Of a DNA stretch of 54,904 nucleotides, positions 48,137 through 54,904 are shown piece by piece. The translations under genes and the position numbers were made by a program. Each line of letters starts with the position of its first letter. Within the stretch, counting starts at the first letter, position 1. The stretch is from Mycolicibacterium porcinum (GTDB lineage: Bacteria > Actinomycetota > Actinomycetes > Mycobacteriales > Mycobacteriaceae), in contig MSTD01000042.1 in assembly GCA_001942045.1 (NCBI GenBank), positions 1-54,904 on the forward strand. The letters are read 5' to 3'. The notes below the pieces were generated by a model that was not told the origin of the DNA, searched no databases, and saw nothing but the letters and a program-made list of their open reading frames with translations.

Positions 48137-48577
48137 ATGGACACCGACGCGGCACGACACGAACTCATCGATGCGCTGGCCCTCATCCAGGAACAGTTCG
48201 CCGATCTGGCCATGGTCGAGGAGGAACGGGCAACCTTGTCCGCATCGGCCACCAGCGCTGATGGCAGCGTCACGGTGACGGTTGACTGTGACGGCGTCGT
48301 CATTCACACGGCGGTCAGTGAAACCTATTTGGACGACCACGATCTGGCCGATCTCGGACATCACATCACCGCCGCAGCCCAGGCCGCTGCCCGCGACGTC
48401 GAGCAGAAGCTCGCGGAGCTCCTCGCACCGCTGGCGCAGCGGCGCGAGCAGATGCCCTCGCTGTCGGACATCGTCGACGGCGCCCCCGACGTCAGAGACC
48501 TGCTGTCGACCCCTGCGGTGCGGCCGCAGGGCGACGGCGAACCCGATGACTTCCCCACCGTGAGGAGTACGCGATGA
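48137..48577 (+). CDS. YbaB/EbfC-like small protein (copy 2)
   Basis: 146 aa, a paralogue of the protein at 28003: LIDALALIQEQFADLAMVEE, VTVTVDCDGVVIHTAVSETY, HHITAAAQAAARDVEQKL, PSLSDIVDGAPDVRDLL and the same FPTVRS end. It starts 2 bases after the stand-alone domain gene, and its stop overlaps the next ATG. Keeping the pairing with a WXG100-like partner in both modules suggests the two act together. Confidence 0.8.
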   Translation: MDTDAARHELIDALALIQEQFADLAMVEEERATLSASATSADGSVTVTVDCDGVVIHTAVSETYLDDHDLADLGHHITAAAQAAARDVEQKLAELLAPLAQRREQMPSLSDIVDGAPDVRDLLSTPAVRPQGDGEPDDFPTVRSTR

Positions 48578-48870
48578 CCGTACCGTTGGGCATCACACCG
48601 AGCGAACTTCGTAATACCGCGCAATACCTCGCCTATGTCAGCAACGACATGAAAGCCGTGCAGTCGGCGCTGATGCAGATGCTGCGCGGTGAGGGTGAAG
48701 CCTGGGGACATGACAAGATCGGCAGGCAATTCGCCGACGGCGGCAAAGGTTACAAGTCCCAGCGGGATTGGGTCGACGGGTCGATCACCGCCAAGACCGA
48801 TCTGCTGGACTACTACGCCGACGGTTTGCGGCTCACCGCCGATGCCCTGGAGCAGCAAGACAAACCCTGA
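48574..48870 (+). CDS. WXG100-like type VII secretion protein (copy 2)
   Basis: 98 aa, the same length as the copy at 28472. It shares GEAWGHDKIGRQFADGGKGY, RDWVDGS, KTDLLDYYADGLRLTADALE and the final DKP/DQP. The ATG overlaps the preceding stop. It probably pairs with the stand-alone WXG100-like domain at 47190. It ends 4 bases before the stop of a convergent gene. Confidence 0.82.
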   Translation: MTVPLGITPSELRNTAQYLAYVSNDMKAVQSALMQMLRGEGEAWGHDKIGRQFADGGKGYKSQRDWVDGSITAKTDLLDYYADGLRLTADALEQQDKP

Positions 48871-48874
48871 CGCC

Positions 48875-50653
48875 TCACTCTGAGCGCCCCGGCGTGAACT
48901 GCTGCGGCTTGGGCGAACGTGCCGGCGCGGGCTGTACGGCCGAGTCCGGCTGCCAGGTGCTGCCGCGCTGCGGGATACGACGGCGGAACTCGGACTGCTC
49001 CACCGGTGCGCTCTCCGCCTGCTCCGGCTCCTCGTTCGCACCGACCACGGGCACCGACGCATCGCTGTCGCCGATGACGTCCTTGCCGTTCTTCTTGCGT
49101 CGCAGTGCCTTGTTGACCTGATGGCCCTTGCCATTCTGATCGCCGGCGCGCTGGCCTGCTGCCGGAGCCCCCGCTCCGGGACTGCCCGCACCTGCCCCGA
49201 GACCCGCTCCGGCGCCGGTCGCCGCGGCGGGCATCTTCGCCGCGGCGGTCGCGGGCGCTCCCGTCGGAAGGCTGCTGGGCAGCCCGCGCAGCGGAACCCC
49301 ACCACCGGCTCCGCCGCCACCCTTACCTGCACCGGCGCCGCCGAGGCCTTGCGGCCCGAGGCCGAGGACACCCTCTGGCGGCCCCTTCGGCATGTCGCCC
49401 AGCGGGTTCTGCCCGGCGGCGTTCTTGGCCGCATCCATCGCCTGGCCGATCGCGTCCTTGGCGGCGTTGGTCGCCGTGTCCATCGCGGACTTGACCGGAT
49501 CCGTCAGGCTGTCGAGGGCGTCCTTGGTGGGATCGGTCGTGGAATCCTTTTGGTCGATGGGCTTTTGGTCGATCGGCTTGTACTTCTCGAAGTCCGTGGG
49601 TTTGTTGGGATTCAGCTTGTCGAAGGCTGACTTGTCGAAAGGCTTGGTGCCTCCGCCGCCACCCGGGCTGAACGGCTTGCCACCGCCACCACCACCGGGA
49701 CCGGTTGGGTCACCGCCAGGGCCCCCCGGGCCCGTGGGATCCCCGAACTTCATGTTCGGCGGGGTGGGTAGGTTCGGAAAGTTCTTCGTCACCGCCAGGA
49801 CTGTCGGGTTGTACACGTTCTGAAAGAGCTGGACAGCCTTCTGATAGGCGTCGATGGATCGGTTGATCTCGTCCATCCGCTTCAGCGCGTCGGCGGCCGT
49901 CACATAACCGTGATCGCTCTTGTTTCGCAGATAACCGCTGCCATCGATTTCGTACTTGTTGTTGAAGTCTTTGATCGCCGCGTCGAGTTCTTGTTTGTTG
50001 AACCCGCCCTTGTCGAGCAGTTCGGAGTCGTCACCCTTGGTCGGAAATTCGTTCTTGATCTTGGTGAATGCCTCAGACAAGGCCTTGAGACGGTTCGCGA
50101 TGGCGCCCGAGGCCGGCGTGAAATCATAGATGGAGGTATGGGTCACCTGCTTCGATGCCGCCTCAGCCGCTTCGGCGCTGTCGCCGGACCACTTTCCGGC
50201 GATCTTGGTGTTGATGGTCTCTTTGAAATCCTCCGAGGCCTTTTTGAGCGCGTCCCCGTCTTGCGTCCAGTGATCTGCCAACTTGCCGATCATGGTGGGA
50301 TTCAGCGTGTTTGCCTCGGCGTGCAGCTGGCTGTATTTGTAGCGTTCCCAATTCAGCTGGTCCGGCCCCGTGAGCTTGTCCTGCAGCGCCTTGTATGCAC
50401 CGTTGTCCGAGGTCAATCCCGGCACCTCACCAAGGAGCTCGCTCTTCGGAGTGTACGGGGCGACCCTGTCCTTATCCTTTTCGCCCAACGCGGAATTCAA
50501 CTGGATGAACTCGCCGTCCTCGCCGATCAGCGCGGCTCGTTTGGGGTAGTTGGAGTTGGTGACGAAGGCGTTGTCATAGACGGCGCCACTTTTGCCCTCT
50601 TCGTTGGTGCTCGTGCCCATCGTGGCGCCGAGGTAATTGCCGAAGCCGCTCAT
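48875..50653 (-). CDS. EspB-like secreted ESX substrate, Gly/Pro-rich
   Basis: 592 aa. The N-terminal about 300 residues are helical with a WSG turn (IAGKWSGDSAEAAEAA, Trp155) between long helices, the layout of PPE/EspB-type substrates. A Gly/Pro stretch follows (about 310-355). Lys/Asp/Pro repeats (KYKPIDQKPIDQK), an Ala/Gly-rich region and a basic-then-acidic C-terminus complete it. No signal peptide or membrane helix is seen, as expected for ESX export. It is the last gene of the minus-strand substrate operon. EspB itself is processed by mycosin; whether this protein is too is unknown. Confidence 0.7.
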   Translation of the reverse strand: MSGFGNYLGATMGTSTNEEGKSGAVYDNAFVTNSNYPKRAALIGEDGEFIQLNSALGEKDKDRVAPYTPKSELLGEVPGLTSDNGAYKALQDKLTGPDQLNWERYKYSQLHAEANTLNPTMIGKLADHWTQDGDALKKASEDFKETINTKIAGKWSGDSAEAAEAASKQVTHTSIYDFTPASGAIANRLKALSEAFTKIKNEFPTKGDDSELLDKGGFNKQELDAAIKDFNNKYEIDGSGYLRNKSDHGYVTAADALKRMDEINRSIDAYQKAVQLFQNVYNPTVLAVTKNFPNLPTPPNMKFGDPTGPGGPGGDPTGPGGGGGGKPFSPGGGGGTKPFDKSAFDKLNPNKPTDFEKYKPIDQKPIDQKDSTTDPTKDALDSLTDPVKSAMDTATNAAKDAIGQAMDAAKNAAGQNPLGDMPKGPPEGVLGLGPQGLGGAGAGKGGGGAGGGVPLRGLPSSLPTGAPATAAAKMPAAATGAGAGLGAGAGSPGAGAPAAGQRAGDQNGKGHQVNKALRRKKNGKDVIGDSDASVPVVGANEEPEQAESAPVEQSEFRRRIPQRGSTWQPDSAVQPAPARSPKPQQFTPGRSE

Positions 50654-50686
50654 GGTTGTCTACGCCGTCCCGTCAGTGCTGTGTGA

Positions 50687-51007
50687 TTAGTCGTTCTGCG
50701 AGGCCCGCATGGCGTCCGCGGCCTGACGGGCAGTCTTGACGAACGCGTGCGCCTGTTCCGCCTGTGCGTTCAGATAATCGGTCAATTCCTTTCCCCGCGA
50801 ATCGAAGAGCTTCTGTACCTCGGTTGCCAGAGGGTTCTCCGGCGTCCCGAAATATCCGGTGGTTTCGTCGAGAGTGTCGCCGATGAGCTTTTCGAGACAA
50901 TCCTCGTAGGGCTCATAGACCCGATTGACATCTGCGATGACCGTCGGGTCGAGATAGAGCTTCTTGTTTACCGAGTCGGCGTCCAGGCCGGTCCACGGGT
51001 TGGTCAT
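50687..51007 (-). CDS. Small helical ESX-associated protein (EspC-like)
   Basis: 106 aa, mostly helical, with NPWTGLDADSVNKKLYLDP at the N-terminus and YEPYEDCLEKLIGDTLDETT. YEPYE fits the YxxxD/E export pattern. The strong site AGGAGAAG precedes ATG 51007, which overlaps the stop of the KASIII-like gene (ATGA). It lies directly upstream of the EspB-like gene in the operon and probably partners with it, as small Esp proteins do. No precise family can be named. Confidence 0.6.
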   Translation of the reverse strand: MTNPWTGLDADSVNKKLYLDPTVIADVNRVYEPYEDCLEKLIGDTLDETTGYFGTPENPLATEVQKLFDSRGKELTDYLNAQAEQAHAFVKTARQAADAMRASQND

Positions 51008-52065
51008 GTTCTTCTCCTCTGCAGCGATCGTTCAGGTGAGTCTCGGTGTCCCGGTAGCATGTTGAATGGCAGGGTCACCTCTTTCTCGATCCGCAGCAAG
51101 ACTGCGGCGCAGTTGACGAAATTGCCTGCAGCGAACAGCATCACCAGATCACCCACTTTGGCGATCTTGTTGTTCATCAGATGGGCGAGGTTCACCCCGA
51201 AATCCGAGACGGTCAGATGCCCGAACTGGGTGGCGAACTCGTACAGGCCGGGCACAGGTTTCAGGAAAGTCTGTTTCGCGAGCATGTCGGTGACGTAGCT
51301 CGGTTCGATGAAGGATGGGGCGAACCAATCGATGTCATCGGGCTTCAGTCCCGCGCGTTCATAGCATTCCGTCACGGTTGCGACCGCGACCCGGAAGCTG
51401 GCGATTGCGTTGTCCCGCACCGTGCCCGGACCGCGGCGGTCATAGTTCTCCCACCGGTCGATCCAATCTGCCAACGTCGGGAACGTCGGATCGTCGATGG
51501 CGCCGTCGGGCCTGCCGTGCATCATGCCCTCAGACGGATTGTGCGAGCGTGCGGCGGCAGATATCACCCGCGCGAACCCGCCCGTGCGGTTCAGGAGCGC
51601 GCAGAAACCGCTGTCGCCCAGCAGCGAACCCTCGGTGGCAGGACTGGCCGCATACTCGTGCCGGTCGAAGTAGAAGATGCTGTCGCCGCCGGTCACCATC
51701 GCATAGTCGCCGGCCCAGCCCGCCTGCAGTACTGCGTCGGCGAGCATCACGCCGTACAGGCCGCCTGAGCAGAACTGCCGGATCTCGGTCGCCGAACCGG
51801 CCGATGTCCTGCCCAGCACAGACTGCTGGATCGAATTCTGGATCGGCCAGAAATGTTCGCCCTGATACAGGGTGCCGCAATGAAAAGATGCCGCCAGGCT
51901 GTCGGCTGCCGCGGCCAGTGCCGAACCGTCGATCTGACGCGCCGCGTTCTCCACCATCTCGTGGACCGACTGCATCTCCGATGCTGCGGTCGCGAGATGT
52001 TTCGGGCGGCCCTGACTGTCCGTGCCCTCGGGCACGTAGACGGAAACGGCGTCAAGGTAGGGCAT
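51004..52065 (-). CDS. KASIII-like thiolase-fold protein with altered active site
   Basis: 353 aa with the beta-ketoacyl-ACP synthase III fold. The nucleophile is probably Cys99 (EIRQFCSGGLYGVML); AMVTGGDSIFYF and LLGDSGFCALL are further core strands. The usual PHQAN His appears replaced (WFAPSFIEPSYV), and the GNTSAA Asn region reads FGHLTVSDF. It may thus be an acyltransferase or a non-condensing member rather than a true KASIII. ATG 52065 overlaps the end of the preceding gene by 14 bases. Such an enzyme inside an ESX substrate operon is unexpected; acylation of a substrate is one possible role (inference). Confidence 0.75.
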   Translation of the reverse strand: MPYLDAVSVYVPEGTDSQGRPKHLATAASEMQSVHEMVENAARQIDGSALAAAADSLAASFHCGTLYQGEHFWPIQNSIQQSVLGRTSAGSATEIRQFCSGGLYGVMLADAVLQAGWAGDYAMVTGGDSIFYFDRHEYAASPATEGSLLGDSGFCALLNRTGGFARVISAAARSHNPSEGMMHGRPDGAIDDPTFPTLADWIDRWENYDRRGPGTVRDNAIASFRVAVATVTECYERAGLKPDDIDWFAPSFIEPSYVTDMLAKQTFLKPVPGLYEFATQFGHLTVSDFGVNLAHLMNNKIAKVGDLVMLFAAGNFVNCAAVLLRIEKEVTLPFNMLPGHRDSPERSLQRRRT

Positions 52066-52831
52066 CGAATTCCCGGTCCGCTTGTTCTGTAGAGAGCTTC
52101 TCAGCCAACGCCTCTGACTGTCGCTTCTCGATCTTCTTGAAGACCTGCATGAGGTTCGGGACGGTCGCCGGGATGATCTGAAACGCCTTCTCGCCCTCAT
52201 TGACAACGTAGGCGCCGTCGTCGGCGACGTTGATCAACGTCAGGTGGGTGGCGTTGCACAGTTGGTAGTCCATGGTGAACTCCGCTGATCCGCTGAGCAG
52301 AATCGATCCGGTGATCTTGGCGTCGCGTAGCGCCGAAGTCGGTGTCTCATCTTCGAGCAACTCTTCCTTACGAGGCCGGGTCCCGGGCTCGTAAGCCGGG
52401 AGCGCTTCCAGGACAACCTGGGGAAAATCGATGTTGACACACCCGATGATCTGAACGTCTTCGCCGAAGATGAGTTGCTCGCTGGGATCCTGGGTGATGA
52501 CCGCGCAGTATCCCGTTGTGCCGATCACACCGAGTAATCGATAGATCGTGCCACCTTCGATCTGGCCGAACCCCTGCAGCAGATAGGCCGGGTACCGCAA
52601 TGCTTCAAGAATCCGAACCCGGTTCGGGTTCAGGCTGGCCCGCAACCGGGCCAGCACGGTGGCGCGATCGGCCTCGACCTCGGACATGTAGGTCCGCCCG
52701 CGGTGGCGATACGACAGCGGGGAAGGCAAGCGGTCGAGGCCCAGTGCCTCCCAGACGCACCGGAACGCGAAGCCACTCATGAACCACGGTTCGACGTCAT
52801 GGCGTAGCGGGGCCACTTTGTCGGTGATCAC
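52052..52831 (-). CDS. Conserved-looking protein of unknown function (259 aa)
   Basis: GTG 52831 follows AGAAAGGGG. The protein appears mixed alpha/beta without signal or membrane segments (GTIYRLLGVIGTTGYCAVIT, DVQIIGCVNIDFPQVVLEAL, NATHLTLINVADDGAYVV). No family is recognised. It overlaps the KASIII-like gene, so the two are translated together and probably act in one process. The C-terminal third is helical and charged. Confidence 0.65.
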   Translation of the reverse strand: MITDKVAPLRHDVEPWFMSGFAFRCVWEALGLDRLPSPLSYRHRGRTYMSEVEADRATVLARLRASLNPNRVRILEALRYPAYLLQGFGQIEGGTIYRLLGVIGTTGYCAVITQDPSEQLIFGEDVQIIGCVNIDFPQVVLEALPAYEPGTRPRKEELLEDETPTSALRDAKITGSILLSGSAEFTMDYQLCNATHLTLINVADDGAYVVNEGEKAFQIIPATVPNLMQVFKKIEKRQSEALAEKLSTEQADREFDALP

Positions 52832-52927
52832 GTTGTGCCCCTTTCTCTCTGACGGCTGGAAACCGGACGCATAAGCGGGCTCGGTCGCGATGGAGCCATC
52901 GACCGAGCCCGCCGACGAACGGCCGTG

Positions 52928-53218
52928 TCAGAAGCCGCCCGCAAGATGCCTGTCGAGTGCCGCGGCGTCCTCCTGCGACTGATTGCCACCGGACCGGGTC
53001 TGGGTGATCTCGTTGAGGATCGCGTCCATCTGCTGCAGGATCTGAGTCTGCTGGGTGTGCAGCGTCGCAGCCGCCTCACCTTCGTACACGCCCTGCAGCG
53101 CGGCGAAGACCTGGCTCACCTCTTCGCGCATGGCCTGCGCGTTGTTGGTCGCACCCTGGATGTCGTCCAGGGACGCGTAGTTGGCTCCGTACTGGTACCG
53201 AATGCTGTCTGTATCCAT
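52928..53218 (-). CDS. Esx/WXG100-family protein (EsxA/B-like, first of pair)
   Basis: 96 aa, the family length. Helix-turn-helix with YEGEAAATL at the position of the WXG turn, so Trp is replaced by Tyr; helices are QAMREEVSQVFAALQGVY and LHTQQTQILQQMDAILNEIT. AAAGG lies 8 bases before ATG 53218. It is adjacent to another WXG100 gene, the normal pairing of ESX substrates that are exported as a heterodimer. The end is short and Gly-rich. Confidence 0.85.
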   Translation of the reverse strand: MDTDSIRYQYGANYASLDDIQGATNNAQAMREEVSQVFAALQGVYEGEAAATLHTQQTQILQQMDAILNEITQTRSGGNQSQEDAAALDRHLAGGF

Positions 53219-53237
53219 TGATCAAACCTTTCGATTT

Positions 53238-53507
53238 CTAGTCGGCGTCGTGGGTGACAAGCGCGTTGATGTCGGACTTTCCCTTGTCGACGATGTGCTG
53301 CAGGTTGTTGATGACGTAGTTGAAGTCTTCGTGGTGCTGCGTCATGATGCCGCGGAACTTCGCGGCCTTGCCACCCGTCCACGAGCTGGCGGTCATCGCC
53401 TCGGTTTGATCGAGGATCTGGGAAGCCAGCCGCCGGACATCCATCATCTGTTTGTCGATGTTCTCGATCTTGCTTTGGGCTTCCGCGGGCGTCAGATGGA
53501 GCGTCAT
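53238..53507 (-). CDS. Esx/WXG100-family protein (second of pair)
   Basis: 89 aa with a genuine WXG turn (MTASSWTGGKAAKFRGIM) between two long helices (AQSKIENIDKQMMDVRRLAS and HHEDFNYVINNLQHIVDKG). AGAGAGG precedes ATG 53507. It lies 19 bases upstream of the paired Esx gene on the same strand. Together with EspG upstream, this forms the usual substrate/chaperone block of an ESX locus. Confidence 0.88.
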   Translation of the reverse strand: MTLHLTPAEAQSKIENIDKQMMDVRRLASQILDQTEAMTASSWTGGKAAKFRGIMTQHHEDFNYVINNLQHIVDKGKSDINALVTHDAD

Positions 53508-53584
53508 GCCTTACCTCTCTTTGTCAGACCCGGCGCGAATCGCCGGACGGTGGTTGAGAATTCGCTGGTGAACACGGAGCGGAT

Positions 53585-54397
53585 CTAGCAGTCCCCCCAT
53601 CTGTAGCCGGACAGCTCGACAAGCTGGCCGATAGCCTGCTTGATCGTGTGGTCCGACCCCGGTTTGAGGGTGGTCCACAACTGGCCACTGGGTGAGGCGC
53701 TCGGAGCACCCACGACCCGTCCGCGCTTGGTGTAGAAGATGCCGACCGCCCCGGCGGACCGCGAGATCCGGTCGACGTCGTCATCCAGTGCGTAGTAGAC
53801 GATCTCGGCGAACGCCAGCCGCGAGGACAGGGCCGAGCCCAGCGTCATCGCGGTGCGCGTGTCGGCTCCGAGCGCTCGGATCCGGTCGGACAACTCAGTG
53901 GCGTCATGGGTGTCCGACAGCGCCTGGCTGACCTCGGTGAGCGGGGCGCCGACCGGGATGATCTCGGCGGGGGCGGATGCCGGGAGCCGACGCAGCAGCG
54001 CAGCCGCGGCGCTGGACGGGCTTGCCCCGTCGTCGATCGTCTCCAGGGTGATCTCGTTGCCCACCCGGCAGGCCGAAACGCACTGTGTGCCATACCGCAC
54101 GACCGTGACCCGGGCCAGGCCGTCAGGGGTGACCAGGCGCATGGCGAGCTCGCGGTCCGGCCGCTGCAGCGACTGCACGACCGCGGACAGTTCCGCGCCC
54201 ACCTCGCCGGCCGACAGCAGGCCGCGCTCGGTGAGACTACGGGTGGCCCGTCCGAGGGCCTCGGCACGCGCCGTCTCGGTGGGGTGTCGCGTGCGCAGGT
54301 CGAGCACCAGCGGTAGCGCCTGAACCCCGAGACGTGCTGCCAGAACGTGCAGTTCGTCATCCGTGACGACGAACTGTGGTGCGAGCGAGGTAGTCAT
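53585..54397 (-). CDS. EspG-like ESX secretion chaperone
   Basis: About 270 aa from ATG 54397 (FVVTDDELHVLAARLGVQAL). The alpha/beta pattern and motifs (ERGLLSAGEVGAELSAVVQS, GLARVTVVRYGTQCVSACR, GRVVGAPSASPSGQLWTTLK) match EspG, which binds the tip of PPE proteins and keeps them soluble for export. The start overlaps the stop of the upstream PPE/Esp-like gene (ATGA), which is its likely client. A longer start at 54442 is possible but lies inside the client gene. Confidence 0.82.
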   Translation of the reverse strand: MTTSLAPQFVVTDDELHVLAARLGVQALPLVLDLRTRHPTETARAEALGRATRSLTERGLLSAGEVGAELSAVVQSLQRPDRELAMRLVTPDGLARVTVVRYGTQCVSACRVGNEITLETIDDGASPSSAAAALLRRLPASAPAEIIPVGAPLTEVSQALSDTHDATELSDRIRALGADTRTAMTLGSALSSRLAFAEIVYYALDDDVDRISRSAGAVGIFYTKRGRVVGAPSASPSGQLWTTLKPGSDHTIKQAIGQLVELSGYRWGDC

Positions 54398-54904
54398 AGG
54401 TTGAGCCCCCGGTCGACACCGATCACGGGAGGCGTGACCCAACGGTTGTCCACCTGCTCGAGAGTGCGCTCCGGTTCGTCGGCGAAGCCCTCGCCCACGG
54501 GCGCCTCGGGCGCGGCGAGTTCATCGAACACCGCGGTATCGGGGCCCCAGCTGACGTTCGACACCATGAACGGCGCGTCGTTCTGCTGTGCGGCGGGAAG
54601 CCAGGCCTGCCCGGCATCGGAAACCCCGGCACCCGGCTCGCCCGCCCCGTCCAGAACCGCGGCGGGTTGCACGGATTCATAGTCACGGTGCTGGTCGTTA
54701 CGGCCCATGGCGCCCATCGGCGCATATGGTGCCCCGCTCATACCGGTGCCCGAGGAACCCCCGGCACCGGTGAATCCGGTCTTCTGCAGCGACTTCGGCT
54801 CAGCGCTCGACTTCACCCCGGGAGCGAACATCGGCGCCACCACCGCCACTGGCGCCGATGTTCGCTCCCGGGGGTGAAGTCGAGCGCTGAGCCGAAGTCG
54901 CTGC
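54394..54904 (-). CDS. C-terminal part of a probable PPE/Esp-type ESX substrate (5' end missing)
   Basis: The frame is open to the window edge. The reliable part, below about 54785, is Gly/Ala/Pro-rich, then LPAAQQNDAPFMVSNVSWGP and a final DNRWVTPPVIGVDRGLNL. This looks like the disordered C-terminus of a PPE- or EspB-type substrate. The coupled EspG gene supports a PPE client. The stretch upstream is folded back on itself by the terminal inverted repeat, so residues encoded there should not be trusted. Confidence 0.5.
   Translation of the reverse strand, partial: QRLRLSARLHPRERTSAPVAVVAPMFAPGVKSSAEPKSLQKTGFTGAGGSSGTGMSGAPYAPMGAMGRNDQHRDYESVQPAAVLDGAGEPGAGVSDAGQAWLPAAQQNDAPFMVSNVSWGPDTAVFDELAAPEAPVGEGFADEPERTLEQVDNRWVTPPVIGVDRGLNL
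54786..54904. repeat. 54/55-bp inverted repeat at the window end (probable assembly fold-back)
   Basis: 54786-54839 and 54850-54904 are reverse complements except for one extra C in a C-run (CACCCC against CACCCCC), with only 10 bases between them. It lies inside coding sequence and runs exactly to the last base. Confidence 0.85.

Noticed and set aside
1..54904. tRNA, rRNA or known riboswitch genes
   Set aside because: No cloverleaf, rRNA signature or riboswitch core was recognised by eye on either strand; a dedicated RNA search was not possible.

Overview
The window is GC-rich actinobacterial DNA from a mycobacterium. The best fit is a Mycolicibacterium-type fast grower. The evidence is a complete ergothioneine operon (egtABCDE), type VII (ESX) secretion genes with mycosin, EspG- and EspI-like proteins, mycobacterial lipoprotein and PknH-type sensor families, a mycobacterial SOS box and frequent GTG/TTG starts. 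The species cannot be named from this sequence alone.

Region 1 (1-7530) holds redox and thiol genes: the end of a His/Met/Gly-rich membrane protein, a Fur-family repressor with its own palindromic operator, a lipoprotein, a PknH-C-like secreted protein, then the tightly overlapping egtA-egtB-egtC-egtD-egtE operon. Region 2 (7531-13900) is accessory: a 281-bp non-autonomous IS481-derived element with 15-bp flanking repeats, an SOS-box-controlled DUF222/HNH (13E12-family) gene, two small secreted proteins, a methyltransferase, a second glutamate-cysteine-ligase-type enzyme and an acyltransferase.

Region 3 (13827-27748) is the core of an ESX secretion machine on alternating strands: DUF5336 protein and EccE (-), EccB (+), EccD (-), full-length three-ATPase EccC (+), a SECOND and divergent EccD (+), mycosin (+) and an EspI/MinD-like ATPase (+). 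No EccA is seen. Two non-identical EccD genes in one ESX locus is unusual.

Region 4 (27919-48870) is the cargo of the system. A YbaB-like protein and a WXG100-like protein precede a single 5394-residue ORF of 16.2 kb. It has a CpnT-type WXG100-like N-terminal domain and a disordered linker. Then come five papain-fold toxin domains, seven DUF1023 alpha/beta-hydrolase copies (one dead, one truncated), a glycerophosphodiester phosphodiesterase domain, two GNAT-like domains and three C-terminal helical repeats. Three small or immunity-like genes follow, then a second module: a free-standing copy of the N-terminal domain plus second YbaB-like and WXG100-like proteins, with no toxin attached.

Region 5 (48875-54904, minus strand) is a substrate/chaperone operon: the C-terminus of a probable PPE/Esp substrate, EspG chaperone, two WXG100-type Esx proteins, an unknown 259-aa protein, a KASIII-like thiolase-fold protein with altered active-site residues, a small EspC-like helical protein and an EspB-like Gly/Pro-rich secreted protein. 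The window ends in a 54-bp inverted repeat that is probably an assembly fold-back.

Overall reading: an accessory ESX system built around a giant poly-effector, probably for contact or interbacterial antagonism. That function is inferred from domains and gene order only.
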